Shown: positions 15,987 through 25,779 of the stretch, one piece after another | Layout of the letters: each line of letters opens with the position of its first letter | Position numbering within the stretch: position 1 is the first letter of the stretch | NCBI GenBank assembly: GCA_964500775.1 | Contig: CAZCQG010000014.1 | Span: 1-53,731, forward strand | Source: CAZCQG01 sp964500775 | Lineage (GTDB): Bacteria > Campylobacterota > Campylobacteria > Campylobacterales > CAZCQG01 | Direction of reading: 5' to 3' | Length of the DNA stretch: 53,731 nt | Position numbers and translations under genes: made by a program | The notes under the pieces: model-generated | Databases searched by the model: none | Told to the model about the DNA's origin: nothing | What the model saw: the letters and a program-made list of their open reading frames with translations, nothing else

Positions 15987-16862
15987 TTGAACGCTCATTT
16001 AGAAAAACACATCCGCGCCTACCTCATCGTAGCGATGGTGTTTTGGGGAATCTCATGGCCGACCTCCAAGATAACCACCCTCTACTGCGATACTTTTACC
16101 ATAATGTTTTTAAAGTTTTTTTTGAGTGCCCTCTCTATGATTCCCGTTCTCCTCTTTTACTCGCAAAAAAATAAATTAAGTAAAAAGTTTTTCAAATATC
16201 TTGCACTCGGAACCCTTTTTATCATTGGTTACAACTTGATGTTTTTTGTCGGTCTGAAAGTAGGATACGCCGGTCTAGGAGGTGTCATCGTAACCGCATC
16301 AAACCCTCTTATCACCTTTGGTATCATCGCTTTTATAGAAAAAGTAAGAATTACGCTACGCAAAAAGATTGCCCTTCTCTTGGGTCTCATCGGTGGAATC
16401 ATAATGCTACGAATATGGGAATTTCATTTAGAAAATTTCCTCGATAGCGGGAATTTGTTTTTTATATTAGCATCACTTTTATGGAGTCTAGTTACACTCG
16501 TCAATGCAAAAGCAAGAGAGTTTGTCGGCTCGTTAACCTTTACGTTTTATCTCTATATCGCATCCTCGTTTGCCTCTTTTTGGTTTACCGATATACAAAG
16601 CTTGGAGGCGATTTTTGAATACGATTTGCTCTTTTGGGTCAATCTCTTCTTTGCGACCGTCATCTCTACGGGATTTGCTACGACGCTTTATTTCAAAGCA
16701 TCGACGATTTTGGGGGCGGGAGAGGCTTCTAGTTTTATTTTTATTGTCCCTTTGGTTGCCCTCGGCAGCTCTTCGCTCCTGCTTGGTGAGATACCTCTAA
16801 TAAGTACCGTCTTGGGAGGTTGTTTAGCAATATTTGCCGTCTATCTTCTCAATACAAAATAA
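15987..16862 (+). CDS. EamA/DMT-family transporter
   Basis: A 291-residue integral membrane protein with ten predicted hydrophobic segments in two repeated halves, the plan of the drug/metabolite transporter superfamily. MVFWGISWPTSKI is in the first segment, GVIVTASNPLITFG ends the first repeat, and the second half has ASSFIFIVPLVALGSS and SLLLGEIP. The start is a TTG at 15987; a later Met would remove part of TM1. The substrate is not predictable. A promoter-bearing spacer follows before the diguanylate cyclase gene. Confidence 0.88.
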   Translation: MNAHLEKHIRAYLIVAMVFWGISWPTSKITTLYCDTFTIMFLKFFLSALSMIPVLLFYSQKNKLSKKFFKYLALGTLFIIGYNLMFFVGLKVGYAGLGGVIVTASNPLITFGIIAFIEKVRITLRKKIALLLGLIGGIIMLRIWEFHLENFLDSGNLFFILASLLWSLVTLVNAKAREFVGSLTFTFYLYIASSFASFWFTDIQSLEAIFEYDLLFWVNLFFATVISTGFATTLYFKASTILGAGEASSFIFIVPLVALGSSSLLLGEIPLISTVLGGCLAIFAVYLLNTK

Positions 16863-16874
16863 ACTAGGTTATAT

Positions 16875-16880
16875 TATAAT
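16875..16880 (+). promoter_or_regulatory. -10 box before the diguanylate cyclase gene
   Basis: A perfect TATAAT inside an AT-rich run, 31 bases before the ATG at 16912. A GGGAAAG ribosome-binding site lies between them. No clear -35 is visible, as is common in Campylobacterota. Confidence 0.5.
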
Positions 16881-16911
16881 ATTCTTTTAAGTCAAAAAGG
16901 GAAAGTAAATA

Positions 16912-18615
16912 ATGACCTCACGCAAAGTTTTTTTTATAGTTGCAGCTTTATTGCTCATTCTTACTTTGGGCATCATAACGCTTGTATCTATCAACTTCCA
17001 ACAATTCGGTATAAAAAACGTCAAGGAAAAAGCGGAGCTCACCGCAGAAGCCGTGCGGGACGGTCTTACTTCCCATATGGTAAACGGAACGATGGATAAA
17101 CGTTTTTACTTTCTTGACAATATGGCACGCCATCAAAAAATAGAAAATCTTAGAGTACTTCGAAGCGATACGGTCATAGGGGAATACGGAAAAGGCTTAG
17201 ACGACGAGAGAATCAGAGACGACATCGACAAAGAAGTCCTAAGAAGCGGAGAAACGGTCACAAAATTCCTAGAAACACAAAAAGGACCTAGGTTAAGAGT
17301 CACTATCCCATACATCGCTACCGCCTATGCGCAACCGAACTGCCTCACGTGTCACAGCGCCGCAAAGGAAGGGGATGTGCTCGGTGCTATTAGTATGGAG
17401 CTTGATATTAGCGATGTACGTAACGAAGAATATTCTCTTATTTACAGAACACTTGGTATCGGTGCCGTGTTTTTAGTCGTTTCGCTATTCTTGACCCATA
17501 GGATGATTTCGCCATATGTGCGTCTATTTGAAGATTTGGAAGAGGGAATCATCAAAGCTTACAGAGGTGATTTTTCATACCACATCACCACTAGCCTCAA
17601 AAGTCAGGCGGGAATAGTGGCAAAACGACTAAACGAACTCTCGGACATTTACAGATTCAAAAAAACTATCGAATTGGATAAGGATAAAAAAGAGGTAATC
17701 AAACGACTTGTTCACGTATTTGAAAAAAATCTCGGAGCAAAACAGCTTGTCCTTTTTGAAATCAACCACCCGAAAAATAAACAAACTCTTTTTTACAACT
17801 CGACGCAAGAGACTAGCGCCAAATACAATGATACTCCTCAAAAATGTCGCGCATTTAGAACCGGCAGGATAGTGGTATCGACCGATTTTCCGGAATTATG
17901 CGAAGCATGCTCAAGGGAAAATTCCGAAACACTCTGCATCCCTTATCGTATTAATGCCGAATACTCTCTCATAGTAAGGATGGTGAGCGAAAATCCGTCA
18001 GAAATTAGAAGACTGCAAAATTTACTACCCGTCATACGAAACTACCTTGCAATAGCCCATCCCGTCATAGAGAGCAAGATACTCATGGAGATACTAGAAG
18101 AGGCTTCCTATAAAGACGGTCTGACCGAACTTTATAATCGTCGCTATCTCAACGGTATGCTAGATGAAAATCATTTTACCGACGTGTCGCAAGTTGCTGT
18201 TTTGATGGTAGACATCGACTTTTTCAAAGAGGTGAACGATAACTACGGACACGATATAGGCGACAATGTCATAAAAGGATTGGCAAAAGTCATAAAAACA
18301 CAACTTAGCGAGAGTGACTACGGTATCCGCTTCGGAGGAGAAGAGTTTTTGTTGCTCCTGCGAGAATGCTCCGAGGTCGATGCGGAGAAAAGGGCGAATG
18401 AACTTCGGGAAAGTTTTGCCAAACTAAGGTTTGAAAGCCCGACGAAAAGTTTCAATAAAACCCTTAGTGTCGGTATAGCTATGCATCCCAAAGATGGGGA
18501 TAGTATTTGGAGAAATATCAAGTACGCAGATATTGCCCTCTATAAAGCAAAAGAGGGGGGAAGAAACCAAGTCGTCCGCTTTAGACCCGAGTTCTTCAAG
18601 GAACAGGAGTACTAA
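16912..18615 (+). CDS. membrane diguanylate cyclase with haem-c (Tll0287-like/DUF3365) sensor
   Basis: A 567-residue sensor enzyme that should make cyclic di-GMP. TM1 is at 5-28. The periplasmic domain at about 30-175 has a CLTCH haem-c motif at 144-148 and DUF3365/Tll0287-like context. TM2 is at about 177-199, followed by a HAMP-like linker. A GAF-like cytoplasmic domain at about 255-385 holds four cysteines (312, 330, 333, 342). The GGDEF domain at about 398-560 has an intact GGEEF (475-479) and the metal Asp in LMVDIDFFK. The product-inhibition RxxD motif is absent (SESD in its place). The signal is probably redox, oxygen or nitric oxide, which is inference from the haem site. Confidence 0.9.
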   Translation: MTSRKVFFIVAALLLILTLGIITLVSINFQQFGIKNVKEKAELTAEAVRDGLTSHMVNGTMDKRFYFLDNMARHQKIENLRVLRSDTVIGEYGKGLDDERIRDDIDKEVLRSGETVTKFLETQKGPRLRVTIPYIATAYAQPNCLTCHSAAKEGDVLGAISMELDISDVRNEEYSLIYRTLGIGAVFLVVSLFLTHRMISPYVRLFEDLEEGIIKAYRGDFSYHITTSLKSQAGIVAKRLNELSDIYRFKKTIELDKDKKEVIKRLVHVFEKNLGAKQLVLFEINHPKNKQTLFYNSTQETSAKYNDTPQKCRAFRTGRIVVSTDFPELCEACSRENSETLCIPYRINAEYSLIVRMVSENPSEIRRLQNLLPVIRNYLAIAHPVIESKILMEILEEASYKDGLTELYNRRYLNGMLDENHFTDVSQVAVLMVDIDFFKEVNDNYGHDIGDNVIKGLAKVIKTQLSESDYGIRFGGEEFLLLLRECSEVDAEKRANELRESFAKLRFESPTKSFNKTLSVGIAMHPKDGDSIWRNIKYADIALYKAKEGGRNQVVRFRPEFFKEQEY

Positions 18616-18634
18616 AGCCTTTTTGTAAAAGGTT
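18616..18634. terminator. short hairpin between convergent genes
   Basis: CCTTTT (18618-18623) and AAAAGG (18627-18632) form a 6-bp stem with a 3-base loop between the stop codons of the diguanylate cyclase and glgB. Because of the T- and A-rich arms it could end transcription in either direction, but the stem is short and weak. Confidence 0.35.
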
Positions 18635-20552
18635 ACTTAATGTCGGGTTTGAGCCACACAATCCCTAAAGGAGGGAGGGTGAGATTGAGACTACAGCCGA
18701 GCGAATGCATCGGAATCGTATCGCTATGCAATCCGCCGCAATTCCCGATATTCGATCCTCCGTATAGCTTTGAATCGCTGTTTAATATCTCCATCCATTC
18801 GCAGTGATACGGCACACCCACGCGATAATCGTATCTAGGAATCGGAGTAAAATTACACACCGCCAAAATGGCATCGCTCGGATACTCGCCGTAACGCAAA
18901 AATGCCAAAACACTCTGCTCTCCGTCATCTGCCACGACCCAAGAAAACCCCTCTTCGGAAAAATCTTTTACATACAATGCGGGGTGCATTTTGTATATTT
19001 TTTGCATATCTTTGAAAAATGTATGGAGATTCTTGTGCATATCGTATTCAAGCAAATGCCAATCAAGACTTTGTTTGTAATTCCACTCGGCAAACTGTCC
19101 AAACTCCCCACCCATAAATAAAAGCTTTTTCCCCGGATGGGCAAACATATAGCCATACATCAGCCGCAGATTCGCAAATTTTTGCCAATAATCGCCCGGC
19201 ATCTTATTGATGAGCGAACCCTTCATATGCACCACTTCATCGTGACTCAAAGAGAGCATAAACTGTTCGTTGTAGTTGTACCACATACTAAAAGTGATAT
19301 GGTCGTGTTCATATTTTCTGTAAATGGGATCGGTGCTTAGGTACTTCAACGTATCATGCATCCAACCCATATTCCACTTGTACAAGAATCCTAGTCCACC
19401 GCTAGTGGTTGGCTTTGTCACGCCACCCCACGCGGTAGATTCTTCGGCTATCATCATCACGTCGGGAAATCGCTCATAGACGTTGTGATTGAGCGTCTGT
19501 AAAAATTTTATCGCTTCAAGATTCTCTTTGCCGCCGTAGCGATTGGGTATCCACTCCCCCTCTTTTCTACTATAATCCAAATAGAGCATCGAAGCCACGG
19601 CATCTACGCGGATGCCGTCTATATGGTATTTCTCAAACCAAAAAAGTGCCGAAGATATGAGAAAATTTAACACTTCGTGCCGCCCGTGATTAAAAACGCA
19701 GCTTCCCCATTCAGGATGGAATCCCTGCCTCGGATCATTGTGTTCGTAGAGATTTGTCCCATCAAAATTTGCCAATCCGTGCATATCTACCGCAAAGTGC
19801 GAAGGTACCCAGTCAAGGATGACACCGATTCCCTCTTGGTGCATCTTGTCCATAAAATACATAAAATCCTGCGGCGTCCCAAATCTACTCGTCGGAGCGA
19901 AATATCCTATGCACTGATACCCCCAAGACCCTTCATACGGATGCTCCGTGACGGGAAGCAACTCTATATGAGTAAAGCCTAGCTCTTTTACGTAAGGCGC
20001 AAGCTTATCGGCAAGCTCTCTGTAGCCGAGATGCTCCCCTTCTAGCGTTCGCATCCACGATCCTAGATGTACTTCATAGATAGAGGTAGGCGCATACATT
20101 GCGTTGCGATCTTTTCGATTTTTCATCCATGCCCCGTCGCCCCACTCATACCCCAGTTCCCACGTCACGGTTGCAGACTTCGGTGCTTTTTCCCAATACA
20201 AAGCATACGGGTCGCTCTTCTCCTCGGTATGCCCGCCGATATGCGATTCTATGTAGTATTTATAGGCGCTTCCTATTTCTACCCCTTCGATAAAACATTC
20301 CCAGATTCCGCTTCCGTCGATTCGCAGCGACAAAGGATGTGCGCCGCGATCGAAACTATTAAAATCACCGATAACCGCTACATATTTTGCATGCGGCGCC
20401 CAAAGGGCGAAATAAAACCCTTTTTTTCCGTTATGCTCCGTAAAATGGGCACCTAACTTGTCATATAGATTAAAATGACTCCCCTCTTTGAAATGGTAAG
20501 TATCTTTCTCGCCGAACCTCGTGCAGTCGTAGTGAATCGGTAGTTTTTCCAT
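18633..20552 (-). CDS. glgB: 1,4-alpha-glucan branching enzyme GlgB
   Basis: A 639-residue GH13 enzyme that cuts alpha-1,4 glucan chains and re-attaches them as alpha-1,6 branches in glycogen. An N-terminal CBM48 (FYFALWAPHAKYVAVIGDFN) precedes the barrel, which has VILDWVPSHF, the nucleophile Asp in GIRVDAVASM (about 315), the acid Glu in MIAEES (about 369) and LSHDEVVH (about 437). An all-beta C-terminal domain follows. It is shorter than the E. coli enzyme, which has an extra N-terminal domain. No other glycogen gene is in the window. It is convergent with the diguanylate cyclase gene and divergent from nrdA. Confidence 0.95.
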   Translation of the reverse strand: MEKLPIHYDCTRFGEKDTYHFKEGSHFNLYDKLGAHFTEHNGKKGFYFALWAPHAKYVAVIGDFNSFDRGAHPLSLRIDGSGIWECFIEGVEIGSAYKYYIESHIGGHTEEKSDPYALYWEKAPKSATVTWELGYEWGDGAWMKNRKDRNAMYAPTSIYEVHLGSWMRTLEGEHLGYRELADKLAPYVKELGFTHIELLPVTEHPYEGSWGYQCIGYFAPTSRFGTPQDFMYFMDKMHQEGIGVILDWVPSHFAVDMHGLANFDGTNLYEHNDPRQGFHPEWGSCVFNHGRHEVLNFLISSALFWFEKYHIDGIRVDAVASMLYLDYSRKEGEWIPNRYGGKENLEAIKFLQTLNHNVYERFPDVMMIAEESTAWGGVTKPTTSGGLGFLYKWNMGWMHDTLKYLSTDPIYRKYEHDHITFSMWYNYNEQFMLSLSHDEVVHMKGSLINKMPGDYWQKFANLRLMYGYMFAHPGKKLLFMGGEFGQFAEWNYKQSLDWHLLEYDMHKNLHTFFKDMQKIYKMHPALYVKDFSEEGFSWVVADDGEQSVLAFLRYGEYPSDAILAVCNFTPIPRYDYRVGVPYHCEWMEILNSDSKLYGGSNIGNCGGLHSDTIPMHSLGCSLNLTLPPLGIVWLKPDIK

Positions 20553-20675
20553 ACCTTTACCGCCTTTTTTAGTTTCCCTTATTCTAGCGAAAAATAAAGG
20601 GCTTTTTGGTTATCCTACCGTACATTAAATCACAAAAATAAACCTTCAAAACTATTGAGATTCCAAGGAGAAATA

Positions 20676-23048
20676 GTGCTAACCGTCGTCAAAAGAAACG
20701 GTAGAATCGAAACTCTCGATATTACCAAAATCCAGAAATACACGTCTGCCGCCGTCAGCGGACTAGATGGCGTGAGTCAGAGCGAGCTCGAAGTGGATGC
20801 CAAAATCCAATTTCGAGACGGAATCACCACCGAGGAGATCCAGCAAACGCTCATCAAGACCGCCGTCGATAAGATAGACGTAGACGTTCCGAACTGGACT
20901 TTTGTCGCCGCACGGCTTTTCTTGTACGACCTTTATCACAAAGTGAACCATTTTACGGGCTACGGGAAACTTGTCGATTACTTCCTCAAAGGGGAATCTG
21001 AAGGGAGAATCATCAAAGGTCTCAAAGAGAAATACGATCTAGACGACCTAGATAACTACATCCGACCCGATAGAGATTTGCAGTTTAACTATCTCGGCGT
21101 AAAGACCCTGTATGACCGCTACCTCATCAAAGACAGAAACAATAGCCCCATAGAGTTGCCGCAACATATGTTTATGGCTATCGCGATGTTTTTGGCGCAA
21201 AATGAAAACAATAGACAAGATTGGGCGAAAAAGTTTTACGATCTCCTCTCGAAATTTGAAGTGATGGTCGCTACTCCTACCCTCTCAAACGCGCGGACTA
21301 CGAGACACCAGCTTAGCTCCTGCTACGTCGGCAGTACTCCTGATAATATCGAAGGAATCTTTGATGCTTACAAAGAGATGGCACTCCTTAGCAAGTACGG
21401 CGGCGGCATCGGTTGGGACTACGCAAAAGTAAGAGCACTCGGTAGCTACATCGACGGACACAAAAATGCCGCGGGCGGAGTCATACCATTTCTGAAAATC
21501 ACCAACGACATCGCCATAGCCGTCGATCAACTGGGTACGAGAAAAGGGGCGATCGCAGTCTATCTAGAGCCGTGGCATATGGATATAAAAGATTTTCTCG
21601 ATCTCAAGAAAAATAGCGGCGAAGAGCGGAGACGTGCGCACGACCTCTTTCCCGCACTTTGGATTCCCGACCTTTTTATGAAACGGGTGACCGAAGATAG
21701 CGTTTGGACGCTTCTTGACCCAAATCAATGCAACGACTTGACAGACCTTCACGGCGAAGCGTTTGAAAAAAGATACAAAGAGTACGAAAAAGACGAAAGC
21801 AAGATAAAAGACATTATCAAAGCAAAAGACCTTTGGAAAAAAATCCTCACGAGTTATTTTGAGACGGGAAGCCCGTTCTTGTGCTTCAAAGACACCTCAA
21901 ATAAAAAGAATCCAAACGACCACGCGGGTATCATCCGCAGCAGTAACCTCTGCACCGAGATATTCCAAAATACCGAGCCAAACACTTACGAGATCAAAGT
22001 TGAGTTCGAGGACGGTAGCATCATAGTATACGCCGAGAATGAAGAGGTACAGACCGATTGCGGCACGATCAAAAAAAGCAACAAAATCTCTTCGGTAGAT
22101 AGTATCGGAGGGAAGCGGGTCTTCATCGTAGAAAAACAACAAGTCGCAGGCAAAACCGCCGTGTGCAACCTCGCGAGCATCAACCTTAGCCGTGTCAATA
22201 AAAAAGAGGATTTGGAGCGGGTGATTCCTATCGCGGTTAGAATGCTCGATAACGTCATCGATCTCAACTTCTACCCCGCTAGAAAAGTAAAAGCGACAAA
22301 CCTTTTAAGCCGCGCTATCGGGCTTGGAATCATGGGCGAGGCGCAAATGCTTGCCGAAAACAGCGTCGTTTGGGGAAGTAGAGAGCATTTTGAAAAAATC
22401 GATGAGATTATGGAGATAGTGAGCTACAACGCCATCAAAGCGAGCTCCGATCTCGGGGTAGAGAAAGGAATCTACAAAGAGTTTGCCGATTCTAAATGGT
22501 CGAGAGGAATCTTCCCTATAGACCTCGCCCCGCAAGAAGCGAAAAATATCATCGATCGCGGAGGGCTTTTCGGCACGACGTACGACTGGGACGTGCTAAG
22601 AGAAAAAGTGAAAAAAGATGGGATGAGAAACGGCTATTTGATGGCTATCGCTCCCACTTCGAGTATCTCTATCCTCGCAGGGACGACGCAGACGATAGAG
22701 CCTATCTATAAACGAAAGTGGTTTGAAGAGAATCTAAGCGGTCTCATCCCGGTGGTCGCTCCGAATCTAAGCACCGAAACTTGGCAATACTACACCCCTG
22801 CATACGAAGTAGAGCAACTCCATATCATCGAGGCAGCCGCCATACGCCAAAAATGGATAGACCAAGGACAGAGTACGAATATCTTCGTGACCCTTGATAA
22901 AGCGAGCGGAAAATACCTCAATGACATTTATATGCTCGCATGGAAACTCGGTCTGAAATCGACCTATTATCTAAGAAGTCAAAGTCCCGATGCCGCAAAA
23001 GAGGGAGATACTATGGACAGAAGCGTGGAGTGTGAAGGGTGTCAATAA
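20676..23048 (+). CDS. nrdA: class Ia ribonucleotide reductase alpha subunit NrdA
   Basis: A 790-residue catalytic subunit that reduces ribonucleoside diphosphates. It has an N-terminal ATP-cone (VVKRNGRIETLDITKIQKYT), the first active-site Cys in LSSCYVGSTPDN (about 216), NLCTE (Cys about 426 and the catalytic Glu), VCNLASINLS (Cys about 497) and a C-terminal CEGC thiol pair. The start is a GTG with AAGGAG 5 bases upstream; an earlier TTG in frame lacks one. About 70 residues separate the second and third active-site Cys, compared with 22 in E. coli, so there is an insert of about 48 residues. The radical-forming subunit nrdB is not adjacent. The gene overlaps phoH by 10 bases. Confidence 0.95.
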   Translation: MLTVVKRNGRIETLDITKIQKYTSAAVSGLDGVSQSELEVDAKIQFRDGITTEEIQQTLIKTAVDKIDVDVPNWTFVAARLFLYDLYHKVNHFTGYGKLVDYFLKGESEGRIIKGLKEKYDLDDLDNYIRPDRDLQFNYLGVKTLYDRYLIKDRNNSPIELPQHMFMAIAMFLAQNENNRQDWAKKFYDLLSKFEVMVATPTLSNARTTRHQLSSCYVGSTPDNIEGIFDAYKEMALLSKYGGGIGWDYAKVRALGSYIDGHKNAAGGVIPFLKITNDIAIAVDQLGTRKGAIAVYLEPWHMDIKDFLDLKKNSGEERRRAHDLFPALWIPDLFMKRVTEDSVWTLLDPNQCNDLTDLHGEAFEKRYKEYEKDESKIKDIIKAKDLWKKILTSYFETGSPFLCFKDTSNKKNPNDHAGIIRSSNLCTEIFQNTEPNTYEIKVEFEDGSIIVYAENEEVQTDCGTIKKSNKISSVDSIGGKRVFIVEKQQVAGKTAVCNLASINLSRVNKKEDLERVIPIAVRMLDNVIDLNFYPARKVKATNLLSRAIGLGIMGEAQMLAENSVVWGSREHFEKIDEIMEIVSYNAIKASSDLGVEKGIYKEFADSKWSRGIFPIDLAPQEAKNIIDRGGLFGTTYDWDVLREKVKKDGMRNGYLMAIAPTSSISILAGTTQTIEPIYKRKWFEENLSGLIPVVAPNLSTETWQYYTPAYEVEQLHIIEAAAIRQKWIDQGQSTNIFVTLDKASGKYLNDIYMLAWKLGLKSTYYLRSQSPDAAKEGDTMDRSVECEGCQ

Positions 23049-24466
23049 AAAAGAATGCAAAAAATAAGAGTTACTTACTCGATACGTCCGTCATCCTTGA
23101 TGACCCGCAAAATATAGAGCATATACACCAAAACGGAGACAACAGAATCTTCGTTACCGACGTAGTTTTGTCCGAACTCAATAAAAAGAAAGATTTGAGT
23201 AACGAAACGGGGTTTTTTGCGCGCACGTTTTTTAGACTACTAAACGGCGATAACGGCAAAGAGATTAAGGCGCAAGAGCTCAAAGAGAACTATTTTGAAA
23301 AAGATCACGTCCGTTTGATGTATTTGAAATTCCCTTCCGAAAACATCCCTCTTTACGTCATTTATCGACCAAAATATAAAACGGTAGGTTTGGAGCACGG
23401 ACTAAACGACGCGCGTATAGCCGAAATAGCGCAAGACTACAACCTCACCCTTTTGACAAACGACATCGCTCTAAAAATCCAAGCGCTCGCTATGGACATC
23501 AACGCCCAATCGCTCCACCGCGATAGGGTTGAGAATCCGGGGGACATTGAATTTTCCGAAACGATGAATCTTCCGGTAGGGTATGATACCGCCCAACTTG
23601 CCAAGAGAAAAGGTTTTAACACTCTAAGTGACTGGACGATTCTAGAGATAGACGAAGAAGACAGCACCGATAGCGCCAAATACCTCACGGGAAGGAAGCG
23701 ATTTGGTCTCAAAATCGACGGGAAATTTGAAGAACAAAAACTTGATGATCTCATCGAGGAGACAAAACCCTACGTCAGACCGATAAACTTGGAGCAAAAA
23801 TTCTACTATTCGATGCTCATCCATCCAAAAAACAAAGTAACCGTAGCAACAGGGAGCACTGGAAGCGGAAAGACTCTTATTGCTTTGCAGGCAGGGTTAT
23901 ACCTCCTCAAAAAAGGGGTGGTTGATGGGATTGTCTATATCAGAAATACCGTCACCTCCAACGACAAAGAAGCGGAACTCGGTTTTAGGAAAGGGGACGA
24001 GAGCCAAAAAATCGGATATTTTATGTATCCGCTCTATAGCGCCATCAACTTCACGATTGAACAAATTCAAAAAGAATCTTTTGCCAAAAAAGTGGAATAC
24101 AGCGGCGATGTGAATACTATCCAAAAGCAAGCCGCCACCGAATACTTTATCAATAAACACAATATCGAGATAGTAGACATCGCCCACGCTAGAGGGATCA
24201 CTATCGCCAAAAAATTCGTCATTTTCGATGAAGCGCAAAACGCGAGCAACGGGACGATAAAACTCATAGGTACGCGTATGGGAAATGAATCTCGCATCGT
24301 ATTTTTAGGGGATTGGGCGCAAATCGACCACCCCTATCTCACCAAACAAAGAAACGGTCTTGTGACACTCCTCAAAAAAGCGCAGACCAACGATTTTATC
24401 GCGGGCATACAACTCAAACATACGATTCGCTCCGACATCGCCAATTGGTTCCAAGAGAATCTCTAA
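23039..24466 (+). CDS. PIN-PhoH fusion ATPase
   Basis: A 475-residue protein of the PhoH2 type. The N-terminal PIN nuclease domain (SYLLDTSVILDD, then VLSELNKKK and NDARIAEIAQ) is followed by a PhoH P-loop ATPase with Walker A GSTGSGKTLIALQAG (about 274), Walker B FVIFDEAQNAS (about 395) and GDWAQIDHPY. Characterised relatives unwind and cleave RNA. The start is a GTG overlapping the nrdA stop by 10 bases, and the stop overlaps the rimO ATG (TAATG). The run nrdA-phoH-rimO-tilS is therefore probably one operon. Confidence 0.92.
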   Translation: MSIKKNAKNKSYLLDTSVILDDPQNIEHIHQNGDNRIFVTDVVLSELNKKKDLSNETGFFARTFFRLLNGDNGKEIKAQELKENYFEKDHVRLMYLKFPSENIPLYVIYRPKYKTVGLEHGLNDARIAEIAQDYNLTLLTNDIALKIQALAMDINAQSLHRDRVENPGDIEFSETMNLPVGYDTAQLAKRKGFNTLSDWTILEIDEEDSTDSAKYLTGRKRFGLKIDGKFEEQKLDDLIEETKPYVRPINLEQKFYYSMLIHPKNKVTVATGSTGSGKTLIALQAGLYLLKKGVVDGIVYIRNTVTSNDKEAELGFRKGDESQKIGYFMYPLYSAINFTIEQIQKESFAKKVEYSGDVNTIQKQAATEYFINKHNIEIVDIAHARGITIAKKFVIFDEAQNASNGTIKLIGTRMGNESRIVFLGDWAQIDHPYLTKQRNGLVTLLKKAQTNDFIAGIQLKHTIRSDIANWFQENL

Positions 24467-25779
24467 TGAATAAAAAACTCCACCTCATCTCGCTAGGCTG
24501 TACGAAAAATCTCGTCGATAGCGAGGTGATGCTCGGGAGGCTAAGCACATATACATTGACACAAGAGCTAGAAGAAGCCGACGTCATCATCATCAATACC
24601 TGCGGATTTATCGATGCGGCAAAAAGCGAGAGTATAAATACGATACTCGACGCGAGTGATAGGAGAAAAGAGGATTCCCTTCTTATAGTGAGCGGCTGCC
24701 TCTCCGAGCGCTATAGAGAAGACCTCGAAAAAGAGCTTCCAGAAGTCGATCTCTTCACCGGTGTGGGCGACTACCAGAGGATTGATGAGCTCATCGCAAA
24801 AAAGAAGAATCGCTACAGCGACGAGGTCTTTTTGATAAAAAATGAGGCACGCGTGATTACGGGTTCTTCGTTTCACGCATACATTAAAATCGCCGAAGGG
24901 TGCAATCAGGCGTGTAGTTTTTGTGCGATTCCAAGCTTCAAAGGAAAGCTCCAAAGTAGACCTCTAGAAGAGATTAAAAAAGAGGTTGAGACGCTCTTAA
25001 AGCAAGGATTCCAAGACTTTAGCTTTATCTCCCAAGACAGCAGCTCCTATCTGCTTGATAAAGGGGTAAAAGAGGGACTTGTGCGTCTCATAGAATCGAT
25101 AGAACAAATAAAGGGGATAAAAAGCGCGCGTATCCTCTATCTCTACCCTAGTACGACAAGCGATTTGCTTATAGATACGATAGCCGATTCCAAGATATTT
25201 CAGACCTACTACGACATCCCGCTGCAGCACATCAGCGCAAATATGTTAAAAACAATGAAGCGGGGCGTGAACCAAGCAAGACACTTTGAGATTCTCACCC
25301 GTATGCGAGAAAAAAGCGATGCTTTTATACGCACTACCTTTATACTCGGACATCCCGGGGAAGAGAAGAGCGATTTTGACACACTCAAAAAATTCGTTCA
25401 AGATTTCGGATTTGACCGCGTCAATCTCTTTGAATACTCCGATGAGGAGGGGACTTCCGCAAAAAATATGCCTAAAAAAGTTTCACAAAATGCCATCACT
25501 CAACGTATACGCTCTCTCAATAAAGCGATAGAAAAAAGCACTACAGATTCGCTCCGTAAACTCCTCGGCAAAGAACTACAAGCAGTCGTACTCGGGGTGA
25601 GCGAAGAGCATGAATATTTCTACGATGCTCGTCCGCTCATTTGGGCGCCCGAGATTGACGGTACGATTCTTATCAACGAAAGCACGGTAAAAAAGATAGA
25701 GATAGACACCCCATATATTATACAAGTGACCGAAATAGCCGGACAAAAAGCGATAGCAAAAATACTCCGAAAATGCTAA
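24466..25779 (+). CDS. rimO: ribosomal protein S12 methylthiotransferase RimO
   Basis: A 437-residue radical-SAM enzyme that adds a methylthio group to the conserved Asp of ribosomal protein S12. An N-terminal UPF0004 domain starts KLHLISLGCTKNLVDSEVML, with further Cys in INTCGFI and VSGCLSER. The radical-SAM CxxxCxxC is in GCNQACSFCAIPSFKG, and a C-terminal TRAM-like domain ends the protein. The SLGCTKN(L/R)VDSE form separates RimO from MiaB, which is also in this window. The start ATG shares a base with the phoH stop. The 3' end overlaps tilS by 7 bases. Confidence 0.95.
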   Translation: MNKKLHLISLGCTKNLVDSEVMLGRLSTYTLTQELEEADVIIINTCGFIDAAKSESINTILDASDRRKEDSLLIVSGCLSERYREDLEKELPEVDLFTGVGDYQRIDELIAKKKNRYSDEVFLIKNEARVITGSSFHAYIKIAEGCNQACSFCAIPSFKGKLQSRPLEEIKKEVETLLKQGFQDFSFISQDSSSYLLDKGVKEGLVRLIESIEQIKGIKSARILYLYPSTTSDLLIDTIADSKIFQTYYDIPLQHISANMLKTMKRGVNQARHFEILTRMREKSDAFIRTTFILGHPGEEKSDFDTLKKFVQDFGFDRVNLFEYSDEEGTSAKNMPKKVSQNAITQRIRSLNKAIEKSTTDSLRKLLGKELQAVVLGVSEEHEYFYDARPLIWAPEIDGTILINESTVKKIEIDTPYIIQVTEIAGQKAIAKILRKC

